A stretch of DNA of 64,000 nt from Aristolochia californica (lineage: Eukaryota > Streptophyta > Magnoliopsida > Piperales > Aristolochiaceae): the NCBI GenBank assembly GCA_029961685.1, contig JARWKL010000008.1:31001619-31065618 (forward strand), written 5' to 3'. Positions 26,901-38,869 of the stretch are shown here, piece after piece. Each line of letters begins with the position of its first letter. The stretch's first letter is position 1. The notes beneath the pieces were generated by a model. That model did no database searches, had not been told where the DNA came from, and worked only from the letters and a program-made list of their open reading frames with translations. Position numbers and translations under genes: made by a program.

Positions 26901-29900
26901 TTCATGGACACCACTTTTAATGCATGTTAGGATCAGTTAGAAGTCCCTTTCCTATAAAATTCCCCCAAGCTAATTATTAGGGGGTTGTACTAGTGGAATT
27001 TCCCAAACATGGATAACAAAACCTTGGAGTTCATTTTTTATAGTGCGTGAAATAATTTTCTTCACTTTTACATTTATTATGGTTTTCAAATTTTTTTTTG
27101 CATACATGGACTCTAAAATTTTCATTTTGGTGCGATCTATTTTTCCTTATATCTTCTTTGTTTACGAGAAAAAAGGGAGAGTGAAAACTCATGTTTGGAT
27201 CTGAAAAAAAAAAGGTGAACATCCACAAATGATGAGAGAGATAATTCCAAAAAGTATCTGTGATTTTTAAGGATAAGCAAAAAGTGGGTTGTTTGGCTCT
27301 GGTAAATATCCAACCATTTGAGGATTTGATTTTTTCTACTCCTTGAGATTTTTGGCAGTATTAGGGCCACATGCATCCTCAACATGTTTCTAGCATGCAT
27401 GGACACCACATTTAAAACATGTTAGGATCAGTTCGAAGTCCCTTTCCTATAAAATTCCACCAAGCTAATTATTAGGGGGTTGTACTAGTGAAATTTCCCA
27501 AACATGGATAACAAAACCTTGGAGTTCATTTTTTATAGTGCGTGAAATAATTTTCTTCACTTTTACTTTTATTATGGTTTTCAAATTTTTTTTTGCATAC
27601 ATGGACTCTAAAATTTTCATTTTGTTGCGATCTATTTTGCCTTATATCTTTTTTGTTTACGAGAAAAATGGGAGAATGAAAACTCTAGTTTGGATATGAC
27701 AAAAAAAAGTTGAACATCCACAAATGCCGACAGAGATAATTCCAAAAAGTATATGTGATTTTTAAGTATAGGCAAAAAGTGGGTTGTTTGGCTCTGGTAA
27801 ATATCCAACCACTTGAGGATTTGATTTTTTCTACTCCCAGAGATTTTTTGCATCATTAGGGCCAATTTCATCCTCAATATGTTTCTGGCATGCATGGACA
27901 TCACATTTAAAGCATGCTAAGATCAGTTAGAAGTCCCTTTCCTGTAAAATTCCACCAAGCTAATTATTAGGGGGTTGTGCTAGTGGAATCTCCCAAACAT
28001 GGATAACAAAACCTTGGAGTCCATTTTTTATAGTGCGTGAAATAATTTTCTTCACTTTTACATTTATTATGGTTTTCAATTTTTTTTTTTTTTGTAAACA
28101 TGGACTCTAAAATTTTCATTTTTGTGCGATCTATTTTGCCTTATATCTTTTTTGTTTACGAGAAAAATGGGAGAGTGAAAACTCAAGTTTGGATCTGAAA
28201 AAAAAAAAGTTGAACATTCACAAATGCTGAGAGAGATAATTCCAAAAACTATATGTGATTTTTAAGGATAGGCAAAAAGTGGGTTGTTTGGCTCTGGTAA
28301 ATATCCAACCACTTGAGGATTTGATTTTTTCTACTCCTTGAGATTTTTGGCATCATTAGGCCACTTGCATCCTCAACATGTTTCTGGCATGCATGGACAC
28401 TAGATTTAAAGCATGTTAGGATCAGTTAGAAGTCACTTTCCTATAAAATTCCACCAAGCTAATTATAAGGAGGTTGTACAAGTGGAATTTCCCAAACATG
28501 GATAACAAAACCTTGGAGTTCATTTTTTATAGTGCGTGAAATAATTTTCTTCACTTTTACATTTATTATGGTTTTCAAATTTTTTTTTGCATACATGGAC
28601 TCTAAAATTTTCATTTTGTTGCGATCTATTTTGCCTTATATCTTTTTTGTTTACGAGAAAAATGGGAGAGTGAAAACTCAAGTTTGGATCTGAAATAAAA
28701 ATGTTGAACATCGACAAATGCTGAGAGAGATAATTCCAAAAACTATCTGTGATTTTTAAGGATAGGCAAAAAGTGGGTTGTTTGGCTCTGGTAAATAACC
28801 AACCACTTGAGGATTTGATTTTTTCTACTCATTGAGATTTTTGGCATCATTAGGCTACTTGGATCCTCAACATGTTTCTGGCATGCTTGGACACCACATT
28901 TAAAGCATGTTAGGATCAGTTAGAAGTCCCTTTCCTATAAAATTCCACCAAGCTAATTATTAGGGGGTTGTACTAGTGGAATTTCCCAAACATGGGTAAC
29001 AAAACCTTGGAGTTCATTTTTTATAGTGCGTGAAATAATTTTCTTCACTTTTACATTTATTATGGTTTTCAAATTTTTTTTTGCATACATGGACTCTAAA
29101 ATTTTCATTTTGTTGCGATCTATTTTGCCGTATATCTTTTTTGTTTACGAGAAAATGGGAGAGTGAAAACTCAAGTTTGGGTCTGAAAAAAAAAAGTTGA
29201 ATATCCACAAATGCTGAGAGTGATAATTCCAAAAAGTATCTGTGATTTTTATGGCTAGGAAAAAATTGGGTTGTTTGGCTCTGTTAAATATCCAACCACT
29301 TGAGGATTTGATTTTTTCTACTCCCAGAGATTTTTGGCATCATTAGGGCCACTTGCATCCTCAACTTGTTTCTGGCATGCATGGACATAATATTTAAAGC
29401 ATGTTAAGATCAGTTAGAAGTCCCTTTCCTATAAAATTCCACCAAGCTAATTATTAGGGGGTTGTACTAGTGGAATTTCCCAAACATGGATAACAAAACC
29501 TTGCAGTTCTTTTTTTATAGTGCGTGAAATAATTTTCGTCACTTTTACATTTATTATGGTTTTCAAATTTTTTTTTTGCATTCATGGACTCTAAAATTTT
29601 CATTTTGTTACGATCTATTTTGCCTTATATCTTTTTTGTTTACGAGAAAAATGGGAGTGTGAAAACTCAAGTTAGCATCTGAAAAAAAAAAGTTGAACAT
29701 CCACAAATGTTGAGAGAGATAATTCCAAAAAGTATCTGTGATTTTTAAGGATAGGCAAAAAGTGGGTTGTTTGGCTCTGTTAAATATCCAACCACTTGAG
29801 GATTTGATTTTTTCTACTCCCGGAGATTTTTGGCATCATTAGGGCCACTTGCATCCTCAACATGTTTCTGGCATGCATGGACATCACATTTAAAGCATGT

Positions 29901-32900
29901 TAAGATCAGTTAGAAGTCCCTTTCCTATAAAATTCCACCAAGCTAATTATTAGGGTGTTGTACTAGTGGAATTTACAAAACCTTTGAGTTCATTTTTGTA
30001 GTGCGTGAAATAATTTTCTTCACTTTTACATTTATTATGGTTTTCAATTTTTTTTTTTGCATACATGGACTCTAAAATTTTCATTTTGTTGCGATCTATT
30101 TTGCCTTATATCTTTTTTGTTTACGAGAAAAATGGGAGAGTGAAAACTCAAGTTTGGATTTGAAAAAAAAAAAATTGAACATCCACAAATGCTGAGAAGG
30201 ATAATTCCAAAAAGTATCTATGATTTTTAAGGATAGGCAAAAAGTGGGTTGTTTGGCTCTGGTAAATATCCAACCACTTCAGAATTTGATTTTTTCTACT
30301 CCTTGAGATTTTTGGCATCATTAGGCCACTTGCATCCTCAACATGTTTCATGCATGCATGGACACCTCATTTAAAGCATGTTAGGATCAGTTAGAAGTCC
30401 CTTTCCTATAAAATTCCACCAAGCTAATTATTAGGGGTTTGTACTAGTCGAATTTCCAAACATGGATAACAAAACCTTGGAGTTCATTTTTTATAGTGCG
30501 TGAAATAATTTTCTTCCCTTTTACATTTATTATGGTTTTCAAATTTTTTTTAGCATACACGGACTCTAAACTTTTCATTTTGGTGCGATCTATTTTGCCT
30601 TATATCTTTTTTGTTTACGAGAAAAATGGGAGAGTGAAAACTCAAGTTTGGATATGAAAAAAAAAAGTTGAACATCCACAAATGCTGAGAGAGATAATTC
30701 CAAAAAGTATATGTGATTTTTAAGGATAGGCAAAAAGTGGGTTGTTTGACTCAGGTAAATATCCAACCACTTGAGGATTTGATTTTTTCTACTCCTTGAG
30801 ATTTTTGGCATCATTAGGCCACTTGCATCCTCAACATGTTACTGGCAAGCATGGACACCACATTTAAAGCATGTTAGGATCAGTTAGAAGTCCCTTTCCT
30901 ATAAATTCCACCAAACTAATTATTAAGGGTTTGTAGTAGTGGAATTTCCCAAACAAGGATAACAAAACCTTGGAGTTCATTTTTTATAATGCGTGAAATA
31001 ATTTTCTTCACTTTTACATTTATTATGGTTTTCAAATTTTTTTTTGCATACATGGACTCTAAAATTTTCATTTTGTTGCGATCTATTTTGCCTTATATCT
31101 TTTTTGTTTATGAGAAAAATGGGAGAATGAAAACTCAAGTTTGGATATGAAAAAAAAAAGTTGAACATCCACAAATGCTGAGAGAGATAATTCCAAAAAG
31201 TATATGTGATTTTTAAGGATAGGAAAAAATTGGGTTGTTTGGCTCTGGTAAATATCCAACCACTTGAGGATTTGATTTTTTCTACTCCTTGAGATTTTTG
31301 GCATCATTAGGCCACTTGGATCCTCAACATGTTTCTAGCATTCATGGACACCACTTTTAATGCATGTTAGGATCAGTTAGAAGTCCCTTTCCTATAAAAT
31401 TCCCCCAAGCTAATTATTAGGGGGTTGTACTTGTGGAATTTCCCAAACATGGATAACAAAACCTTGGAGTTCATTTTTTATAGTGCGTGAAATAATTTTC
31501 TTCACTTTTACATTTATTATGGTTTTCAAATTTTTTTTTGCATACATGGACTCTAAAATTTTCATTTTGTTGCGATCTATTTTGCCTTATATCTTTTTTG
31601 TTTACAATTAAAATGGGACAGTGAAAACTCAAGTTTGAATCTGAAAAAAAAAAGTTGAACATCCAAATATTCTGAGAGAGATAATTCCAAAAAGTATCTG
31701 TGATTTTTAAGGATAGGCAAAAAGTGGGTTGTTTGGCTCTGGTAAATATCCAACCACTTGAGGATTTGATTTTTTCTACCCCCTGAGATTTTTGGCATCA
31801 TTAGGGCCCCTTGAATCCTCAACATGTTTCTGGCATGCATGGACATCATATTTAAAGCATGTTCAGATCAGTTAGAAGTCCCTTTCCTATAAAATTCCAC
31901 CAAGCTAATTATTAGGGGGTTGTATTAGTGGAATTTCCCAAACATGGATAACAAAACCTTGCAGTTCATTTTTTATAGGGCGTGAAATAATTTTCTTCAC
32001 TTTTACATTTATTATAGTTTTCAAATTTTTTTTTGCATACATGGACTCTAAAATTTTCAGTTTGTTGCGATCTATTTTGCTTTATATGTTTTTTGTTCAC
32101 GAGAAAAATGGGAGAGTGAAAACTCAAGTTTGGATCTGAAAAAAAAAAGTTAAACATCCACAAATGATGAGAGAGATAATTCCAAAAAGTATCTGTGATT
32201 TTTAAGGATAGGCAAAAAGTGGGTTGTTTGGCTCTGGTAAATATCCAACCACTTGAGCATTTGATTTTTTCTACTCCCTGAGATATTTGGCATCATTAGG
32301 CCACTTGCATCCTCAACATGTTTCTGGCATGCATGGACACCACATTTAAAGCATGTTAGGATCAGTTAGAAGTCCCATTCCTATAAAATTCCACCAAGCT
32401 AATTATTAGGGGGTTGTACTAGTGGAATTTCTGGAACATGGATAACAAAACCTTGGAGTTCATTTTTTATAGTGTGTGAAATAATTTTCATCACTTTTAC
32501 ATTTATTATGGTTTTCAAATTTTTTTTTGCATACATGGACTCTAAAATTGTCATTTTGTTGCGATCTATTTTCCCATATATCTTTTTTGTTTACGAGAAA
32601 AATGGGAGAGTGAAAACTAACGTTTTGATCTGAAAAAAAAATGTTGAAGATCCACAAATGCTGAGAGAGATAATTCCAAAAGGTATCTATGATTTTTAAG
32701 GATAGGTAAAAAGTGGGTTGTTTGGCTCTGGTAAATATCCAACCACTTGAGGATTTGATTTTTTCTATTCCCTGAGATTTTTGGCATCATTAGGCCACCT
32801 GCATCGTCAACATGTTTCTGGAATGCATGGACACCACATTTAAAGCATCTTAGGATCAGTTTGAAGTCCCTTTCCTATAAAATTCCACCAAGCTAATTAT

Positions 32901-35469
32901 TAGGGGGTTGTACTAGAGAAATTTTCCAAACAAGGATAACAAAACCTTGGAGTTCAATTTTTATAGTGCGTGTAAGAATTTTCTTCACTTTTACATTTAT
33001 TATGGTTTTCAAATTTTTTTTTTGCATACATGGACTCTAAATTTTCATTTTGTTGCGATCTATTTTGCCTTATATCTTTTTTGTTTACGAGAAAATGGGA
33101 GTGTGAAAACTCAAGTTTGGATCTGAAAAAAAAAAGTTGAACATCCACAAACGCTAAGAGAGATAATTCCAAAAAGTATCTGTGATTTTTAAGAATAGGC
33201 AAAAAGTGGGTTGTTTGGCTCTGGTAAATATCCAACCACTTGAGGATTTGATTTTTTCTACTCCCTGAGAAATTTGGCGTCATTTGGGCAACTTGCATCC
33301 TCAACATGTTTCTGGCAAGCATGGACACCACATTTAAAGCATGTTAGGATATGTTAGAAGTCCCTTTCTTATAAAATTCCACCAAGCCAATTATTAGGGT
33401 GTTGTACTAGTGGAATTTACAAAACCTTTGAGTTCATTTTTATAGTGCGTGAAATAATTTTCTTCACTTTTTTACATTTATTATGGTTTTGAAATTTGTT
33501 TTTGCATACATGGACTCTAAAATTTTCATTTTGGTGCGATCTATTTTTCCTTATATCTTCTTTGTTTACGAGAAAAAAAGGAGAGTGAAAACTCAAGTTT
33601 GGATCTGAAAAAAAAAAGTTGAACATCCACAAATGATGAGAGAGATAATTCCAAAATGTATCTGTGATTTTTAAGGATAAGCAAAAAGTGGGTTGTTTGG
33701 CTCTGGTAAATATCCAACCATTTGAGGATTTGATTTTTTCTACTCCTTGAGATTTTTGGCAGTATTAGGGCCACATGCATCCTCAACATGTTTCTGGCAT
33801 GCATGGACACCACATTTAAAGAATGTTAGGATCAGTTAGAAGTCCCTTTCCAATAAAATTCCACCAAGCTAATTATTAGGGGGTTGTACTAGTGGAATTT
33901 CCCAGACATGGATAACAAAACCTTGGAGTTCATTTTTATAATGCGTGAAATAATTTTCTTCACTTTTACATTTATTATGGTTTTCAAAATTTGTTTTGCA
34001 TACATGGACTGTAAATTTTTCATTTTGTTGCGATATATTTCGCCTTATATCTTTTTTGTTTACGAGAAAAATGGGAGAGTGAAAACTGAAGTTTGGATCT
34101 GAAAAAAAAAAGTTGAACATCCACAAATGCTGTGAGAGATAATTCCAAAAAGTATCTGTGATTTTTAAGAATAGACAAAAAGTGGGTTGTTTGGCTCTGG
34201 TAAATATCCAACCACTTGAGGATTTGATTTTTTCTACTCCCTGAGAAATTTGGCATCATTTGGGCAACTTGCATCCTCAACATGTTTTTGGCAAGCATGG
34301 ACACCACATTTAAAGCATGTTAGGATATGTTAGAAGTCCCTTTCTTATAAAATTCCACCAAGCCAATTATTAGGGTGTTGTACTAGTGGAATTTACAAAA
34401 CCTTTGAGTTCATTTTTATAGTGCGTGAAATAAGTTTCTTCACTTTAACATTTATTATGGTTTTCAAATTTTTTTTTTGCATACATGGACTCTAAAATTT
34501 TCATTTTGTTGCGATCTATTTTGCCTTATATCTTTTTTGTTTACGAGAAAAATGGGAGAGTGAAAACTCAAGTTTGGATCTGAAAAAAAAAAAAATTGAA
34601 CATCCACAAATGCTGAGAGAGATAATTCCAAAAAGTATCTATGATTTTTAAGGATAGGCAAAAAGTGGGTTGTTTGGCTCTGGTAAATATCCAACCACTT
34701 GAGAATTTGATTTTTTCTACTCCTTGAGATTTTTGGCATCATTAGGCCACTTGCATCCTCAACATTTTTCTTGCATGCATGGACACCACATTTAAAGCAT
34801 GTTAGGATCAGTTAGAAGTCCCTTTCCTATAAAATTCCAGAAAGCTAATTATTAGGGGGTTGTACTAGTGGAATTTCCCAAACATGGATAACAAAACCTT
34901 GGAGTTCATTTTTATAGTGCGTGAAATAATTTTTTCACTTTAAACATTTATTATGGTTTTCAAATTTTTTTTTTGCATACATGGACTCTAAAATTTTCAA
35001 TTTGTTGCGATCAATTTTGCCTTATATCTTTTTTGTTTACGAGAAAAATGGGAGAGTGAAAACTCAAGTTTGGATCTGAAAAAAAAATTTCAACATCTAC
35101 AAATGCTGAGAGAGATAATTCCAAAAAGTATCTGTGATTTTTAAGGATCGGCAAAAAGTGGGTTGTTTGGCTCAGGTAAATATCCAACCACTTGAGAATT
35201 TTATTTTTTCTACTCCTTGAGATTTTGGGCATCATTAGGCCACTTGCATCCTCAACATGTTACTGGCATGCATGGACACCACATTTAAAGCATGTTAGGA
35301 TCAGTTAGAAGTCCCTTTCCTATAAAATTTTTCCAAGCTAATTAATAGGGGTTGTACTAGTGGAATTTCCCAAACATGGATAAGAAAACCTTGGAGATCA
35401 TTTTTTAAAGTGCGTGAAATAATTCTCTTCAAGTTTACATTTATTATGGTTTTCAAATTTTTTTTTTTT

Positions 35470-35527
35470 GTATACATGGACTCTAAAATTTTCATTTTGT
35501 ATACATGGACTCTAAAATTTTCATTTT
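35470..35527 (+). repeat. 29-bp internal tandem duplication, copy 2
   Basis: The same 29-bp direct duplication occurs 11,842 bp downstream, at 35,470-35,498 and 35,499-35,527. Its presence in both units shows that it arose before the 24-monomer duplication. Confidence 0.95.
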
Positions 35528-35772
35528 GGTGCGATCTATTTTGCCTTATATCTTTTTTGTTTACGAGAAAAATGGGAGAGTGAAAACTCAAGTTTGGATC
35601 TGAAAAAAAAAAAGTTGAACACTCACAAATGCTGAGAGAGATAATTCCAAAACGTATCGGTGATTTTTGAGGATAGGCAAAAAGTTGGTTGTTTGGCTCT
35701 GGTAAATATCGAACCACTTGAGGATTTGATTTTTTCTACTCCTAGAGATTTTTGGCATCATTAGGCCACTTG

Positions 35773-38700
35773 CATCCTCAACATGTTTCTGGCAAGCATG
35801 GACACCTCATTTAAAGCATGTTAGGATCAGTTAGAAGTCCCTTTCCTATAAAATTCCACCAAGCTAATTATTAGGGGGTTGTACTAGTGGAATTTCCCAA
35901 ACATGGATAACAAAACCTTGCAGTTCATTTTTTATAGTGCGTGAAATAATTTTCTTCACTTTTACATTTATTATGGTTTTCAAATTTCTTTTTGCATACA
36001 TGGACTCTAAAATTTTCATTTTGTTGCGATCTATTTTGCCTTATATCTTTTTTGTTTACGAGAAAAATGGGAGAGTGAAAACTCAAGTTTGGATCTGAAA
36101 AAAAAAGGTTGAACATCCACAAATGCTGAGAGAGATAATTCCAAAAAGTATCTGTGATTTTAAAGGATAGGTAAAAAGTGGGTTGTTTGGCTCTAGTAAA
36201 TATCCAACCACTTGAAGATTTGATTTTTTCTATTCCCTGAGATTTTTGGCATCATTAGGCCACCTGCATCCTCAACATGTTTCTGGAATGCATGGACACC
36301 ACATTTAAAGCATGTTAGGATCAGTTAGAAGTCCCTTTCCTATAAAATTCCAGCAAGCTAATTATTAGGGGGTTGTACTAGTGGAATTTCACAAACAAGG
36401 ATAACAAAACCTTGGAGTTCATTTTTTATAGTGCGTGAAATATTTTTCTTCACTTTTACATTTATTATGGTTTTCAAATTTTTTTTTGCATAGAGGGACT
36501 CTAAAATTTTCATTTTGTTGTGATCTATTTTGCCTTATATCTTTTTTGTTTACGAGAAAATGGGAGAGTGAAAACTCAAGTTTGGATCTGAAAAAAAAAA
36601 GTTGAACATCCACAAACGCTGAGAGAGATAATTCCAAAAAGTATCTGTGATTTTTAAGGATAGGCAAAAAGTGGGTTGTTTGGCTCTGGTAAATATCCAA
36701 CCACTTGAGGATTTGATTTTTTCTACTCCTTGTGATTTTTGGCATCATTAGGCCACTTGCATCCTCAACATGTTTCTGGCAAGCATGGACACCACATTTA
36801 AAGCTTGTTAAGATCAGTTAGAAGTCCCTTTCCTATAAAATTATACCAAGCTAATTATTAGGGCTTTGTACTAGTGGAATTTCCCAAACATGGATAACAA
36901 AACCTTGGAGTTCATTTTTTATAGTGCGTGAAATAATTTTCTTCACTTTTACATTTATTATGGTTTTGAAATTTTTTTTGCATACAAGGACTCTAAAATT
37001 TTCATTTTGGTGCGATCTATTTTGCCTTATATCTTTTTTGTTTACGAGAAAAATGGGAGAGTGAAAACTCAAGTTTGGATCTGAAAAAAGAAGTTGAACA
37101 TCCACAAATGATGAGATAGATAATTCCAAAAAGTATCTGTGATTTTTAAGGATAGGCAAAAAGTGGGTTGTTTGGCTCTGGTAAATATCCAACCACTTGA
37201 GGATTTGATTTTTTCTACTCCTTGAGATTTTTGGCAGCATTAGGGCCACTTGCATCCTCAACATGTTTCTAGCATGCATGGACACCACATTTAAAGCATG
37301 TTAGGATCAGTTAGAAGTCCCTTTCCTATAAAATTTCACCAAGCTAATTATTAGGGGGTTGTACTAGTGAAATTTCCCAAACATGGATAACAAAACCTTG
37401 GAGTTTATTTTTTATAGTGCGTGAAATAATTTTCTTCACTTTTACATTTATTATGGTTTTCAATTTTTTTTTGCATACTTAGACTCTAAAATTTTCATTT
37501 TGTTGCGATCTAATTTGCCTTATATCTTTTTTTTTTACGAGAAAAATGGAAGAATGAAAACTCAAGTTTGGATATGAAAAAAGAAAGTTGAAGATCCACA
37601 AATGCTGAGAGAGATAATTCCAAAAAGTATATGTGATTTTTAAGGATAGGCAAAAAGTGGGTTGTTTGGCTCTGGTAAATATCCAACCACTTGAGGATTT
37701 GATTTTTTTTACTCCTTGAGATTTATGGCATCATTAGGCCACTTGGATCCTCAACATGTTTCTGGCATGCATGGACACCACATTTAAAGCACGTTAGGTT
37801 CAGTTAGAAGTCCCTTTCCTATAAAATTCCACCAAGCTAATTATTAGGGGGTTGTACTAGTGGAATATCCCGAACACGGATAACAAAACCTTGGAGTTCA
37901 GTTTTTATAGTGCGTGAAATAATTTTCTTCACTTTTACATTTATTATGGTTTTCAAATTTTTTTTTGCATACATGGACTCTAAAATTTTCATTTTGTTGC
38001 GATCTATTTTGCCTTATATCTTTTTTGTTTACGAGAAAAATGGGAGAGAGAAACTCAAGTTTGGATGTGAAAAAAAAAAGTTGAACATCCACAAATGCTG
38101 AGAGAGATAATTCCAAAAAGTATCGGTGATTTTTAAGGATAGAAAAAAGTGGGTTGTTTGGCTCTGGTAAATATCCAACCACTTGAGGATTTGATTTTTT
38201 CTACTCCCTGACATATTTGGCATCATTAGGGCCCTTTGCATCTTCAACATGTTTCTGGCATGCATGGACACCACATTTAAAGCATGTTAGGATAAGTTAG
38301 AAGTCCCTTTCCTATAAAATTCTACCAATCTAATTATTAGGGGGTTGTACTAGTGGAATTTACCAAACATGGATAACAAAACCTTGGAGTTCATTTTTTA
38401 TAGTGCGTCAAATAATTTTCTTCACTTTTACATTTATTATGGTTTTCAAAAATTTTTTTGCATAAATGGACTCTAAAATTTTCATTTTGTTGCGATCTAT
38501 TTTGCCTTATATCTTTTTTGTTTACGAGAAAATGGGAGAGTGAAAACTCAAGTTTGGATCTGAAAAAAAAAAGTTGAACATCCACAAATGCTGAGAGAGA
38601 TAATTCCAAAAAGTATCTGTGATTTTTAAGGATAGGCAAAAAGTGGGTTGTTTGGCTCTATTAAATATCCAACCACTTGAGGATTTGATTTTTTCTACTC

Positions 38701-38869
38701 CCTGAGATTTTTGGCATCATTAGGGCAACTTGCATCCTCAACATGTTTCTGGCAAGCATGGACACCACATTTAAAGCATGTTAGGATCAGTTAGAAGTCC
38801 CTTTCTTATAAAATTCCACCAAGCTAATTATTAGGGTGTTGTACTAGTGGAATTTACAAAACCTTTGAG
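35773..38869. repeat. Mixed monomers right of the higher-order units
   Basis: Starts are 35924, 36418, 36911, 37404, 37897 and 38390. The segment from about 35,773 to 36,600 matches 42,120-42,960 (offset about 6,350 bp, 13 monomers) through caaatttctttttgc, gaatttcacaaacaagg and ttctattccctgag. The last three monomers are relatives of those near 6 kb, 64 monomers upstream. Confidence 0.8.

Larger units (their letters stand above)
23903..35744. repeat. Higher-order repeat unit, copy 2
   Basis: This is the second copy of the 24-monomer unit; the offset shrinks from 11,844 to 11,842 bp because two T runs are one base shorter. Monomer starts are 24082, 24577, 25057, 25551, 26043, 26536, 27030, 27525, 28020, 28519, 29013, 29507, 29989, 30483, 30976, 31470, 31965, 32459, 32953, 33433, 33929, 34409, 34905 and 35397. 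The last monomer runs past the unit end. After base 35,772 the match with the start of the unit ends (catcctcaac in place of gatcctcaac) and a different monomer type follows, so there is no third copy in the window. Confidence 0.95.

Noticed and set aside
36851..37288. The 145-codon minus-strand frame as a small protein gene
   Set aside because: It is longer only because the A/T run lengths here keep two repeat frames joined; equivalent frames are broken in most other monomers.
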